Below, one piece after another: positions 11,823 through 20,465 of a stretch of DNA of 64,000 nt. Made by a program: the position numbers and the translations under genes. The notes under the pieces were generated by a model. That model was not told the origin of the DNA. It did not search any database and saw nothing but the letters and a program-made list of their open reading frames with translations. Positions within the stretch are counted from its first letter, which is position 1. Every line of letters begins with the position of its first letter. Origin of the DNA: Paraburkholderia sp. HP33-1. GTDB taxonomy: Bacteria; Pseudomonadota; Gammaproteobacteria; Burkholderiales; Burkholderiaceae. The stretch is from positions 1,922,001 to 1,986,000 of the forward strand of contig NZ_JAJEJR010000002.1 of assembly GCF_021390595.1 (NCBI RefSeq), given 5' to 3'.

Positions 11823-12862
11823 GGACGCACCTCGAGCGTCGGCGCATCCGCACGCGGCGCGCCGCAGCGCTCGATGCGCACGCCATGCGCGGCGAGCAGC
11901 GCGCGCGTCAGGCCGCCGCCGCGCGCCGCCGACAGCCCCGCATAAGCGACTGTCAGGCGCGGATTCACTTCGATCACGACCGGCCCGCATTGCGGATGCC
12001 ACACGACGTCGATGCCGACGAAGCCGCGCAAACCCGGGATGGCCCGCGCGACGCGTTGCGCGAGCGTGTCGAGCACGCGGCCCATGTCGCTGTACTGGTC
12101 GATCTGATCGACCAGCACGCCGTCGAATTCGACGATCCGCGCGGCACCACCGGACGCGTCGCCACCGCTCAGGCCGATCTGCTGACGGTTGATGCTGAGG
12201 AGCTTGGTCGCGTCGCCGCGGCAGATCAGCGACAGGCTCAACGGCTCGCCCTCGACCCACGCTTGCAGCACCGGATTGCGCGCCGCGGCCGCGCGCGCGT
12301 CGTATTCCGCGCAGGCATCGGCGAAGCGCTCGTACACGATCGTGTCGAGGCCGCCCGCGCCGTCGTCCGGTTTGACGACCCAGCGGCCGCCGTGCTGCGC
12401 GTCCGTGTCGCCGGGTTCGAGCGCCGGAGTCGTGACGATGCCGTGCGCGGCCAGACACGCCGCGGTCGCACTCTTGCTCGACGCGACCCGGATCGCTTCC
12501 TTCGCGCAGCCGAGCCAGCGTGCCGTGCCGACCGCATCGTGAAAGCGCAGCAGCAAGCCATCGCACTCCGGCGCGACGACCCACGCGTAATCGTGCTCGC
12601 GCGCCACGCGCGCGACGAAGGCCGTCATCGATTCGCCGGGCGCGGCCATACAATGAGCGTCGCCCGCGCCCGGCGTCTCGAAGCGCGAGGTCGCGAACGT
12701 GACCTGCACGCCGTCGAGTTCGCGCAGACCGGCGACCAGCGCGTCGCGCATCACGCGTCCTTCGACGATCAGCGCGCTCAAATCGGCGAGACTGCCCGCG
12801 CCGGCGAGTTCGGGGTCGATGCCGCCACCGGTGAGATACTCGTAGACAAAGATCTTGGTCAA
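11819..12862 (-). CDS. mfnD: ATP-grasp ligase, MfnD-like (tyramine-glutamate ligase type)
   Basis: 347 aa ATP-grasp enzyme: KIFVYEYLTGGG at the start, RWVVKPDDGAGG as the ATP-binding lysine strand, and GFVGIDVVWHP...VVIEVNPRLTVAYAGL as the Mg-binding C-terminal motif. In methanofuran synthesis MfnD ligates glutamate to tyramine. The family has other ligases, so the substrate is an inference from mfnB/E/F beside it. The start is TTG at 12862; a stop codon (TAG) lies four codons upstream in frame, so no longer start exists. Only 14 bp separate this start from the divergent HisA-like gene. Confidence 0.75.
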   Translation of the reverse strand: MTKIFVYEYLTGGGIDPELAGAGSLADLSALIVEGRVMRDALVAGLRELDGVQVTFATSRFETPGAGDAHCMAAPGESMTAFVARVAREHDYAWVVAPECDGLLLRFHDAVGTARWLGCAKEAIRVASSKSATAACLAAHGIVTTPALEPGDTDAQHGGRWVVKPDDGAGGLDTIVYERFADACAEYDARAAAARNPVLQAWVEGEPLSLSLICRGDATKLLSINRQQIGLSGGDASGGAARIVEFDGVLVDQIDQYSDMGRVLDTLAQRVARAIPGLRGFVGIDVVWHPQCGPVVIEVNPRLTVAYAGLSAARGGGLTRALLAAHGVRIERCGAPRADAPTLEVRP

Positions 12863-12876
12863 AGGAAAGCGCCCCT

Positions 12877-13638
12877 ATGCAGGTGATACCTGTTCTCGAT
12901 CTGCTCGACGGCCACGTCGTGCGCGCCGTGCGCGGCGAGCGGAGCGCCTATCGGCCCATCCAGTCCCGCCTCGCTCCAACGAGCGACCCGCTCGCCGTCG
13001 CGCGCGCGCTGCTCGAAGCCAGCGGCGCGCCCACGCTCTATATCGCCGATCTCGGCGCCATCCTGCGGCGCGGCGCGCACGCCTCGACGCTCGCCGCGTT
13101 GCGCGCTGCGCTTCCCGGCATCGAGCTGTGGCTCGACGCGGGTTTCACGGACTACGCATCGATGCGCGTGCTGTTCGAGCGCATCGACGACGCGCTCGCT
13201 CAACGCCACAACCAGCACGACAGCGATGCCGCCGGCTCCCAGCTCGCGACCCTCGTGCCGGTCTTCGGCACCGAGTCGCTGCGTGACATCCACGCACTGC
13301 ACGCGGCGCAGCGCGCCGGCCACGCGCCGATCCTGTCGCTCGATCATCGCGCGGGCGAACTGCTCGCCGCGACCACGCTCGACGGCTCATCGGCCTGGTG
13401 GCCGTCGCGCGTGATCGCGATGACGCTCGATCACGTCGGCAGCTACGCCGGACCCGATCTCGCGACCTTCGAACGCCTGCGCGCGCAAGCTCCCGCGCAC
13501 ACCACGCTGATCGGCGCGGGCGGCATCCGCAATCGCGACGATATGGCGGCTGCGGCCAGCACCGGCGCGAGCGCATGGCTCGTTGCGTCCGCGCTGCACG
13601 ATCGACAGATCGACTGCGCGCAATCCGATTCCGCGTAG
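12877..13638 (+). CDS. HisA/HisF-related TIM barrel of the H4MPT cluster
   Basis: 253 aa. MQVIPVLDLLDGHVVRAVRGER is a HisA-like N-terminus, with LYIADLGAILRRGAH and the C-terminal phosphate site IGAGGIRNRDDM. This HisA-related subgroup occurs beside fhc and mfn genes in methylotrophs and in methanogens. It is not expected to be the histidine enzyme, because the rest of a his operon is missing. The exact step is unknown to me. The ATG follows AAAGGAAAG. It is divergent from mfnD with a 14 bp spacer that must hold or overlap both leaders. Confidence 0.75.
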   Translation: MQVIPVLDLLDGHVVRAVRGERSAYRPIQSRLAPTSDPLAVARALLEASGAPTLYIADLGAILRRGAHASTLAALRAALPGIELWLDAGFTDYASMRVLFERIDDALAQRHNQHDSDAAGSQLATLVPVFGTESLRDIHALHAAQRAGHAPILSLDHRAGELLAATTLDGSSAWWPSRVIAMTLDHVGSYAGPDLATFERLRAQAPAHTTLIGAGGIRNRDDMAAAASTGASAWLVASALHDRQIDCAQSDSA

Positions 13639-13736
13639 GCCTTCCATACAATTTCCATGCCACGCGAGCCGGCGGCGCTCTATGTAAACGGAACACAAGC
13701 TGGACAGTTCGCGTGTGACACTCTGCTCCAGAACGG

Positions 13737-13751
13737 CACACAATTTGTGTG
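13737..13751. promoter_or_regulatory. Palindrome upstream of fhcBADC
   Basis: CACACAA (13737-13743) and TTGTGTG (13745-13751) form a perfect 7-base inverted repeat around a single T. It lies 110 bp upstream of the fhcB start in the 223 bp spacer after the HisA-like gene, which holds no credible gene. A further GTGTG at 13713 could pair with the left arm. Position and symmetry fit a dimeric repressor or activator site for the fhc operon; the regulator is unknown. Confidence 0.45.
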
Positions 13752-13861
13752 GCGCAACAGTCCCTGGAACACCCCCGCCGACGCTCGATCACGCGCGCCT
13801 GCCGCACGCGCCGCCGACGCGTCGACAAATAAATCGGCATGGAGCTTGCTAAACGTGCCCC

Positions 13862-15244
13862 ATGCCTATCACGTCCACCGATCCATCGCCCCCCAGCCCG
13901 AGCGCAGCACGCGCCGCGACGCTCACACGCGACTGGATCTGCCCGTTCTGCCCTTTGCTGTGCGACGACCTGGTCGCCGCCTCCCATGACGACGGCACGC
14001 TCGCCGTGCCGGACACTGAATGTTCGCGGCTCGCTCACGCACTCGCCCAGTACGGCGCGGCGGACGCGCAATGCGCTTGCGTGGCCGACGGCAACGAAGT
14101 GGACACCGATGCCGCGCTGGCGCGCGCCGCGCAGTTGCTTGCGAACGCGCGCCGCCCATTGTTCGGCGGCCTCGCCACCGACGTCGCCGGCACCCGCGCG
14201 CTGTATCCACTCGCTGCCGCCTGCGGCGCGATCCTCGATCATCAGCATGGCGATGCGCTGACGCCCGCGACCCTCGCGCTGCAGGACCGCGGCTCGTTCT
14301 TCACGACGCTCTCCGAGGTGCGCTCACGCGCCGACCTGCTGGTGTTCTTCGGCTGTCAGCCGTCGCGGCGCTATCCGCGCTTTTTCACGCGGGTACTGGC
14401 GGAGACCGAACTCGCGCGCGAGCTTGTCTTCGTCGGCTGCGAGGCGGACCCGGCGGCGGCCGATTTCGCGCCTACGCGCATCGACACGCTGCTGGAGGAC
14501 GCCGATCCCTACGACACGCTCGCGCTGTGGTCGGCACTCGCCGAAGGACGCGACGCGGCCGCGCTGAGCCACGGCGACAGCAGCGCCAGTGACGCGCTCG
14601 CGTCATTGCAGGCCCGCATCGCCGCCGCGCGCTACACGGTGCTCGTCTACGAACCGGCCGCACTGCCCGCCCCGCACGCAGCGCTGCTGATCGAAGCGCT
14701 GAACCGGATTGTGAAGACCGTGAATCGCACGACGCGCGCGGCGTGTCTCCCGCTCGGCGGCGACGACGGCGCGCTGACGGTCAATCAGACCGTCACGTGG
14801 CTGTCCGGCTTGCCGCTGCGCACGCGCGTGTCGATGCCGGCGCGCGTCGCCGGCGCCGCGCCGCTCGATCACGATCCGTACCGCTATCGCACGGCGAGGC
14901 TGCTCGCCGATGGAGAAGTGGATGCGCTGTTGTGGATCGCGAGCTTCGCGCCGCATGCCTGGCCCGCGTCGCTCGATCCCGCGATTGCGTTGATCGTGCT
15001 CGGCCATCCGGCGCTCGCCCAAGCCGCGAAGACACGCGGCGCGAATACCGTGTTCGTGCCCGTCGCGACACCGGGCATCGATAGCGGCGGGCATCTGTTT
15101 CGCGTCGACGCTTCGGTCGTGATGCCGCTCACCGCCGCACGTGGTGTTGCGCTGGAGCCGGTGGCGTCGATTGCCGCGCGCTTGAGCGAGCAAGTGAGCG
15201 CGCAATTGAGCGCGCATTCGGGTACGCGCGAGGACCAGCCATGA
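13862..15244 (+). CDS. fhcB: Formyltransferase/hydrolase complex subunit B (formylmethanofuran dehydrogenase B-like)
   Basis: 460 aa. Subunit of the Fhc complex, which moves the formyl group from formyl-H4MPT to methanofuran and releases formate. It starts with a short Pro/Ser-rich leader, then TRDWICPFCPLLCDDL, homologous to the N-terminus of FwdB. The rest follows the FwdB fold (FGGLATDVAGTRALYPLA, FGCQPSRRYPR, LPLGGDDGALTVNQ). Fhc homologues are hydrolytic and lack dehydrogenase activity. Overlaps fhcA by 4 bp (ATGA). Confidence 0.9.
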   Translation: MPITSTDPSPPSPSAARAATLTRDWICPFCPLLCDDLVAASHDDGTLAVPDTECSRLAHALAQYGAADAQCACVADGNEVDTDAALARAAQLLANARRPLFGGLATDVAGTRALYPLAAACGAILDHQHGDALTPATLALQDRGSFFTTLSEVRSRADLLVFFGCQPSRRYPRFFTRVLAETELARELVFVGCEADPAAADFAPTRIDTLLEDADPYDTLALWSALAEGRDAAALSHGDSSASDALASLQARIAAARYTVLVYEPAALPAPHAALLIEALNRIVKTVNRTTRAACLPLGGDDGALTVNQTVTWLSGLPLRTRVSMPARVAGAAPLDHDPYRYRTARLLADGEVDALLWIASFAPHAWPASLDPAIALIVLGHPALAQAAKTRGANTVFVPVATPGIDSGGHLFRVDASVVMPLTAARGVALEPVASIAARLSEQVSAQLSAHSGTREDQP

Positions 15245-16950
15245 CCCTCGTCCGGCTCAAGGGCGGCACGCTGTTCGACCCGGTCCACAACGTCAACGGC
15301 GAGCGCCGCGATCTGACCTTCCGCGACGGCCGCATCGTCGGCGTGCCGCCCACGACGCCCGCCGATCGCGAGTACGACGCGACCGGCATGATCGTGATGG
15401 CGGGCGGCATCGATCTGCATTCGCATATCGGCGGCGGCAAGACCAATCTGTCGCGGCTGCTGCTGCCCGAGGACCATCGCGCCGATGGGCCGGGCGCCGG
15501 TGCGCCGCGCGCCCCCGCTTACGAAGCGGTGCAGGACGACAACGGCCGTTATCTGCGTTTGCCGTCGTGCGGCGTCTGCGCGCCGGGCACGCTCGCGACC
15601 GGCTACCGCTATGCCGAAATGGGCTACACGGCCGCGTTCGAGCCGGCGATGATGCCGTCCAACGCGCGCCACACGCACCTCGAAATGGGCGACACGCCGA
15701 TCATCGACCACGGCGCCTACGTGATGCTCGGCAACGACGAGCTGTTCCTGCGGATGCTGGCCGCGCGCGACGACTTCGAACGTCTGCGCGATTACGTCGG
15801 CTGGACGATCGCTGCGAGCAAGGCGCTCGGCGTCAAGGTGGTGAACCCTGGCGGCATCTCGGCGTTCAAGTTCAACCAGCGCTCGCTCGACGTGGACGAG
15901 CCGCACACGCACTACGGCATCACGCCGCGCGACGTGCTGCGTACGCTCACGCGCGCGCTGACCGAGCTGCGCGTGCCGCATCCGCTGCATGTGCACACGA
16001 GCAATCTCGGCGTGCCCGGTAACCTCGCCTCGACGATCGCGACGATGGACGCCGCCGACGGCCTGCCGATCCATCTAACGCATATCCAGTTTCACAGCTA
16101 TGGCACCGAGGGGTCGCGCAAGTTTTCATCAGGTGCGCGGCAGATTGCCGAAGCCGTGAACGCGCGGCCGAACGTGTCGATCGACGTCGGCCAGATCATC
16201 TTCGGACAGACCGTCACGGCCTCGGGTGACACGATGATGCAGTTCCGCAACGCGCCGCTCGCGCGGCCGCACAAGTGGATCGCGGGCGACATCGAGTGCG
16301 ACGCGGGCTGCGGCATCGTGCCGTTCCGCTATCGCGAGCAGAGCTATGTGAACGCGCTGCAATGGATCATCGGCCTCGAAATTTTTCTGCTCGTCGACGA
16401 CCCGTGGCGCGTCGCGATGACCACCGATCATCCGAACGGCGGCCCGTTCACGAGCTATCCGCATCTGATCCGCCTGCTGATGGACAAGCCGTTTCGCGAT
16501 GAGCAGCTTGCGAAGCTGCATCCCGAAGCGCAGGTCGCGAGCACGCTGCCCGAACTCAAGCGCGAATTCTCGCTGTACGAGATCGCGATCATCACGCGCG
16601 CCGGTCCCGCGCGGCTGCTCGGCCTGCGCGACCGTGGCCATCTCGGCGCGGGCGCGGCGGCGGACATCGCGGTCTATCGCGACGAGCCGGACCGCGAGCG
16701 GATGTTCACGTCGCCCGCCTATGTGTTCAAGGACGGCGAGCTGGTTGCGCGAGACGGCACGCTCGTCGCGACGCCGACGGGCGGCATCCATTTCGTCGCG
16801 CCCGAGTTCGATCGCGGTATCGAGAAGACGCTGCGCGCGTATAGCGACGCGAATCTCGCGAGCAACTTCGCGCACGCCGCGATCAGCGACGACGAAGCCT
16901 GCCGCTGCTGTCGCGGCGGGCGGCTGTTGTCCGTCGAATGTCTAACCTGA
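15241..16950 (+). CDS. fhcA: Formyltransferase/hydrolase complex subunit A (formylmethanofuran hydrolase)
   Basis: 569 aa amidohydrolase-type subunit that hydrolyses formylmethanofuran to formate. Metal-site motifs visible: GGIDLHSHIGGGKTNLSR, GYRYAEMGYTAAFEP, ALGVKVVNPGGISAFKF (lysine), PLHVHTSNLG and TTDHPNGGPFTSYPHLI. The C-terminus ends with a Cys-rich ACRCCRGG. It begins in the ATGA overlap with fhcB and is followed 10 bp later by fhcD. Length is normal for the family. Confidence 0.94.
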   Translation: MTLVRLKGGTLFDPVHNVNGERRDLTFRDGRIVGVPPTTPADREYDATGMIVMAGGIDLHSHIGGGKTNLSRLLLPEDHRADGPGAGAPRAPAYEAVQDDNGRYLRLPSCGVCAPGTLATGYRYAEMGYTAAFEPAMMPSNARHTHLEMGDTPIIDHGAYVMLGNDELFLRMLAARDDFERLRDYVGWTIAASKALGVKVVNPGGISAFKFNQRSLDVDEPHTHYGITPRDVLRTLTRALTELRVPHPLHVHTSNLGVPGNLASTIATMDAADGLPIHLTHIQFHSYGTEGSRKFSSGARQIAEAVNARPNVSIDVGQIIFGQTVTASGDTMMQFRNAPLARPHKWIAGDIECDAGCGIVPFRYREQSYVNALQWIIGLEIFLLVDDPWRVAMTTDHPNGGPFTSYPHLIRLLMDKPFRDEQLAKLHPEAQVASTLPELKREFSLYEIAIITRAGPARLLGLRDRGHLGAGAAADIAVYRDEPDRERMFTSPAYVFKDGELVARDGTLVATPTGGIHFVAPEFDRGIEKTLRAYSDANLASNFAHAAISDDEACRCCRGGRLLSVECLT

Positions 16951-16960
16951 CGCGGCCACG

Positions 16961-17932
16961 ATGAACGCCCCCGCCCCGCTCGACATCAACGGCACCGCGA
17001 TCGACGCGACCTTCGCGGAAGCATTTCCGATGAAGGCGACCCGGCTCGTGATCACCGCGCACACGCCAACGTGGGCGATGCACGCGGCGAACTCGCTGGC
17101 GGGCTTCGCGACCTCGGTGATCGGCTGCGGCTGTGAGGCGGGCGTCGAGCGCACGCTCGCACCCGATGCGACGCCGGACGGCCGGCCCGGCGTCGCGGTG
17201 CTGCTGTTCGCGGTGTCCTCGAAAGAACTCGCCAAACAGATCGGGCGGCGCGTCGGACAGTGCGTGCTCACCTGCCCGAGCACGGCCGTCTACGGCGGCA
17301 TCGATGCGGCCACGAGCCGCGCGCCGCTGTCGGACCCGGCGCCGCTCGGTAGCGGGCTGCGCTTTTTCGGCGACGGCTGGCAGATCGCGAAGATGATCGA
17401 CGCGGGGAACGGACCCACGCGTTATTGGCGCGTGCCGGTGATGGACGGCGAGTTCGTCTGCGAAGACACGGCGGCGACGGTCAAGGCCGTCGGCGGCGGC
17501 AACCTGCTGCTGCTCGCACGCGACCTCGACGCCGCGCTCGCGGCCGCCGAAGCCGCCGTCGCGGCGATGCGCCGGCTGCCGAACGTGATCATGCCGTTTC
17601 CCGGCGGCATCGTGCGCTCGGGTTCGAAAGTCGGCTCGAAATACGCGGGCGCGTCGGCGTCGACCAACGACGCGTTCTGTCCGAGCCTGATCGGCCTCGC
17701 GCCGCGCAGCGAATTGAGCGCGGACGTAGGCTGCGTGCTGGAGATCGTCATCGACGGTCTGACCGGCGCCGATGTCGGCGCCGCGATGACAGCCGGTATC
17801 GGCGCGGCCACCGGACTCGGCCGCGCGGCCGGCGTGCTGCGCATCTCGGCGGGCAACTACGGCGGAAAGCTCGGGCCGTACCACTTTCATTTGCATGAGC
17901 TGGCGGCCGGACTCGGCGGGGAGCGCGCATGA
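16961..17932 (+). CDS. fhcD: Formylmethanofuran:H4MPT formyltransferase
   Basis: 323 aa. The soluble formyltransferase subunit (Ftr homologue) of Fhc, which transfers the formyl group between H4MPT and methanofuran. Family blocks: MNAPAPLDINGTAIDATFAEAF region, FATSVIGCGCEAGVER, LTCPSTAVYGG, VVGGGNLLLLAR-like VGGGNLLLLARDLDAAL, MPFPGGIVRSGSKVGSKY and AGNYGGKLGPYHFHLHEL at the C-terminus. Overlaps the fhcC start by 4 bp, so translation is coupled through the operon. Confidence 0.95.
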   Translation: MNAPAPLDINGTAIDATFAEAFPMKATRLVITAHTPTWAMHAANSLAGFATSVIGCGCEAGVERTLAPDATPDGRPGVAVLLFAVSSKELAKQIGRRVGQCVLTCPSTAVYGGIDAATSRAPLSDPAPLGSGLRFFGDGWQIAKMIDAGNGPTRYWRVPVMDGEFVCEDTAATVKAVGGGNLLLLARDLDAALAAAEAAVAAMRRLPNVIMPFPGGIVRSGSKVGSKYAGASASTNDAFCPSLIGLAPRSELSADVGCVLEIVIDGLTGADVGAAMTAGIGAATGLGRAAGVLRISAGNYGGKLGPYHFHLHELAAGLGGERA

Positions 17933-18765
17933 GCACGACCACGTTGCGCGTGAAGACGCCGCCCGGCTTTCGCGTCGACGCGGCCGCGTTGTTACCGGTG
18001 GCGCTGGCGAGCCTGAGCGTGGCCGAGATCGAGCGCATCGTGCTGCCGGCCGGCAATGAGCGCTGCGTGATCGGCGACGTCTTCGAGGTTTCGCGGACCG
18101 ACGCGCCCGCGGCCGGCGACGACATCGCCGCGCTGGTGATCGACAGCGCCGCGCCGTGGCTCGACCGGCTCGGCGCGCAGATGGACGGCGGACGGCTCGT
18201 GGCGCGCGGCCCGGTCGGCGACTACAGCGGCTTCCGGATGAGCGGCGGCTTACTTGAAATCGACGGCGACGCAGGGCACTTCACGGGCTGCGAAATGCGG
18301 GGCGGGCGCCTGACGGTGCGCGGCGCCAGCGGCGATTTCGCCGCCGGCGCGCTGACGGGCGACATGGAAGGCATGAGCGGCGGCACGCTGACGATCCACG
18401 GCAATGCGGGCGCGCGGCTCGCCGACCGGATGCGCCGCGGCCTCGTGCTGGTCGGCGGCAATGCGGGCGACTTTGCCGCGTCGCGACTGGTGGCGGGCAC
18501 CGTCGGCGTGGCGGGGCAACTGGGTGCCCACTATGCCTATGCAATGCGGCGCGGCACGCTGCTGCTCGCGCAGCGGCCCGAGCCTCTGCCGCCACCGACA
18601 TTCACGGGCGGCGGCCACGGTTTCGACGTATTCTGGTCATTGCTCATACGCAGTCTCGCGACCGAAATCGCGCCGTTTTCGCAGTGGCGCGCGGACCGTT
18701 TGCCGGTCCGTTTTACGGGCGACCTCGCGGTCGACGGTCGCGGCGAAATACTGATCGCCGGGTGA
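17929..18765 (+). CDS. fhcC: Formyltransferase/hydrolase complex subunit C
   Basis: 278 aa. Homologue of FwdC, a beta-helix protein with GXXGXXXG-type repeats; these are visible as GPVGDYSGFRMSGGLL, GDAGHFTGCEMRGGRL, GASGDFAAGALTGDMEGMSG, GNAGARLADRMRRGL and GNAGDFAASRLVAGTVG. It is a structural subunit of the Fhc complex. Gene order fhcB-A-D-C with overlapping or nearly overlapping ends indicates one transcript. Confidence 0.93.
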   Translation: MSTTTLRVKTPPGFRVDAAALLPVALASLSVAEIERIVLPAGNERCVIGDVFEVSRTDAPAAGDDIAALVIDSAAPWLDRLGAQMDGGRLVARGPVGDYSGFRMSGGLLEIDGDAGHFTGCEMRGGRLTVRGASGDFAAGALTGDMEGMSGGTLTIHGNAGARLADRMRRGLVLVGGNAGDFAASRLVAGTVGVAGQLGAHYAYAMRRGTLLLAQRPEPLPPPTFTGGGHGFDVFWSLLIRSLATEIAPFSQWRADRLPVRFTGDLAVDGRGEILIAG

Positions 18766-18849
18766 GGACGCGCGCCATGTCGATCAGGACTGAAACGACG
18801 TTCGGCAAGAAGAAACGCCCCACTAATATGAGTGGTACGGAGACACGGC

Positions 18850-19434
18850 ATGACGACAGCGGATTCTCCAAACGCGAAGTCTGTTATCGACCTCAACGCA
18901 CACGCGAGCGCTGGCGGCCCGCGCTATGCGAGCCTGCTGATCGCGCTGCACTGGCTGATCGCGCTCGGCATCGTCGGACTGCTCGCGCTCGGGCTCTATA
19001 TGGTCGGATTGCCGAAGGGCTTGCCTGTCAAAGCGACGCTGATCAATCTGCACAAGTCGCTCGGACTGACGGTTTTCCTGCTGGTGCTTTTGCGCATCGT
19101 CGCGCGGGCGGTCCTTCACCGGCCTCCGCTGCCGCCGATGCCAACGTGGCAACGCGCCGCCGCGCGCACTACGCAGGGTCTTTTATATATCGGCATGGTG
19201 GCGATGCCGCTTGCCGGGTATCTCGGCTCGTCGTTCAACACCTACGGCACGCGCTTCTGGGGCATGCCGCTGCCGAAGTGGGGCTGGGACGACGCGCATC
19301 TGCGCGATCTGTTCTTTGGGCTTCACCATGCCATCGGCTTGGCGCTGATCGCGCTGATCGTGCTGCACGTGGCGGGTGCGTTCAAGCATCAGTGGATCGA
19401 TCGCGACAACCTGCTCGCGAGGATGCTGCCATGA
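18850..19434 (+). CDS. Cytochrome b561-family membrane protein
   Basis: 194 aa with four hydrophobic helices. RYASLLIALHWLIALGIVGL begins the first, with the haem-ligand His in ALHW; other conserved His are in INLHKSLGLTVFLL, LFFGLHHAIG and IVLHVAGAFKHQ. This is the bacterial cytochrome b561 (electron transfer from periplasmic or quinol donors). ATG 18850 is preferred because GGAG lies 8 bases upstream; an in-frame GTG at 18832 is less likely. It overlaps the next gene by 4 bp. Possible electron carrier for the C1 oxidation system, by location only. Confidence 0.85.
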   Translation: MTTADSPNAKSVIDLNAHASAGGPRYASLLIALHWLIALGIVGLLALGLYMVGLPKGLPVKATLINLHKSLGLTVFLLVLLRIVARAVLHRPPLPPMPTWQRAAARTTQGLLYIGMVAMPLAGYLGSSFNTYGTRFWGMPLPKWGWDDAHLRDLFFGLHHAIGLALIALIVLHVAGAFKHQWIDRDNLLARMLP

Positions 19435-20465
19435 CGACGCGCCGCTCGACCCGCCACGCGCCAGCACCCGCTGCGCTCGAAACGCATACGCTGCGCACGC
19501 GCGACGGTCATCGCGTGTGGTATGCGCTTGCCGGTGCGCGCGACGGCGTGCCGGTAGCGGTACTGCACGGCGGCCCGGGCAGCGGCAGTCAGCCGGGCGC
19601 GCTGCGGCTGTTCGATCTGAAGCGCTTTTGCGTCGTGCTGATCGACCAGCGCGGCACCGGTGCATCGACGCCGCACGGCAGCGTGCGCCACAACCGCACT
19701 GACTATCTGATCGCCGATCTCGAAGCGATTCGCGCGCGGCTCGGCTTCGCGCGCTGGGGCGTGCTGGGCGGATCGTGGGGCGCGTCGCTCGCGCTTGCGT
19801 ATGCGGGGCAGTGTCCACAGTCGGTGACGGGCGTCGTGCTGCGCGGCCTCTTTCTGACCTCCGCGCGCGAAGTGCGCGGTTTGTTCATCACGTCACGCAA
19901 GCGCGCGCCGCGTGCGTGGTCAGGACTGCGCGCCGCTGCTCGCAGCGCGCAATCCGCGACGCTGCCTGCGCGTTGCGGCGCCACCTTGCAATACGGTGCG
20001 AACGAAGCGCGGCAACGCGCGCTCGCGCTAGCCTGGCGCGGCTACGAAAACGCGGTGCTGGCAAGCGCAACGCCGGGAGGCTCCGCCCAACGACGCGGAG
20101 CCCGGCGAAAAGCGCACGACTCCCAACGCGACGCCCGCAAACTGATCGGCAAATACCGGATTCAGGCGCACTACCTCGCGCATCGCTGCTGGCTCGGCGA
20201 AACGCGTTTGCTGTCGCTCGCGCGCGGCGCGGCGGCGGCCGGTGTGCCGATCGCGGCCGTGCATGGCGCGCGCGATCCAGTCTGTCCGCGCGGCAATCTG
20301 CGGCGCCTGTCGCGCGCGGTTCCCGCCGCGCGCGTCGAGTCCGTGAGCGCGGCGGGTCACCTGGCGAGCGACCCCGCGCTGCACGCCCGCGTCGCGCATG
20401 CGCTCGCCGCGATGTTCATTCCCACCTTCGAGGAGGGGCGCAGCAGCATGCGTCACGCGGCATGA
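19431..20465 (+). CDS. Alpha/beta hydrolase, proline iminopeptidase-like
   Basis: 344 aa. Begins with the proline iminopeptidase pattern VLHGGPGSGSQPGALRLFDL, VVLIDQRGTGASTPHG and the nucleophile elbow GVLGGSWGASLALAYA; the Asp and His of the triad are in AVHGARDPVCPRG and SAAGHLAS. The middle (roughly residues 150-240) is Arg/Ala rich and poorly conserved. It is in an ATGA overlap with pqqB at the 3' end and with cytochrome b561 at the 5' end. Peptidases often lie in pqq clusters, so a role in PqqA processing is possible but not shown. Confidence 0.75.
   Translation: MTTRRSTRHAPAPAALETHTLRTRDGHRVWYALAGARDGVPVAVLHGGPGSGSQPGALRLFDLKRFCVVLIDQRGTGASTPHGSVRHNRTDYLIADLEAIRARLGFARWGVLGGSWGASLALAYAGQCPQSVTGVVLRGLFLTSAREVRGLFITSRKRAPRAWSGLRAAARSAQSATLPARCGATLQYGANEARQRALALAWRGYENAVLASATPGGSAQRRGARRKAHDSQRDARKLIGKYRIQAHYLAHRCWLGETRLLSLARGAAAAGVPIAAVHGARDPVCPRGNLRRLSRAVPAARVESVSAAGHLASDPALHARVAHALAAMFIPTFEEGRSSMRHAA

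Noticed and set aside
18684..19430. Long upstream extension of the alpha/beta hydrolase frame
   Set aside because: It covers fhcC's end and the cytochrome b561 gene in another frame and is Arg/Ala rich; the ATG at 19431 in an ATGA overlap gives the family N-terminus.
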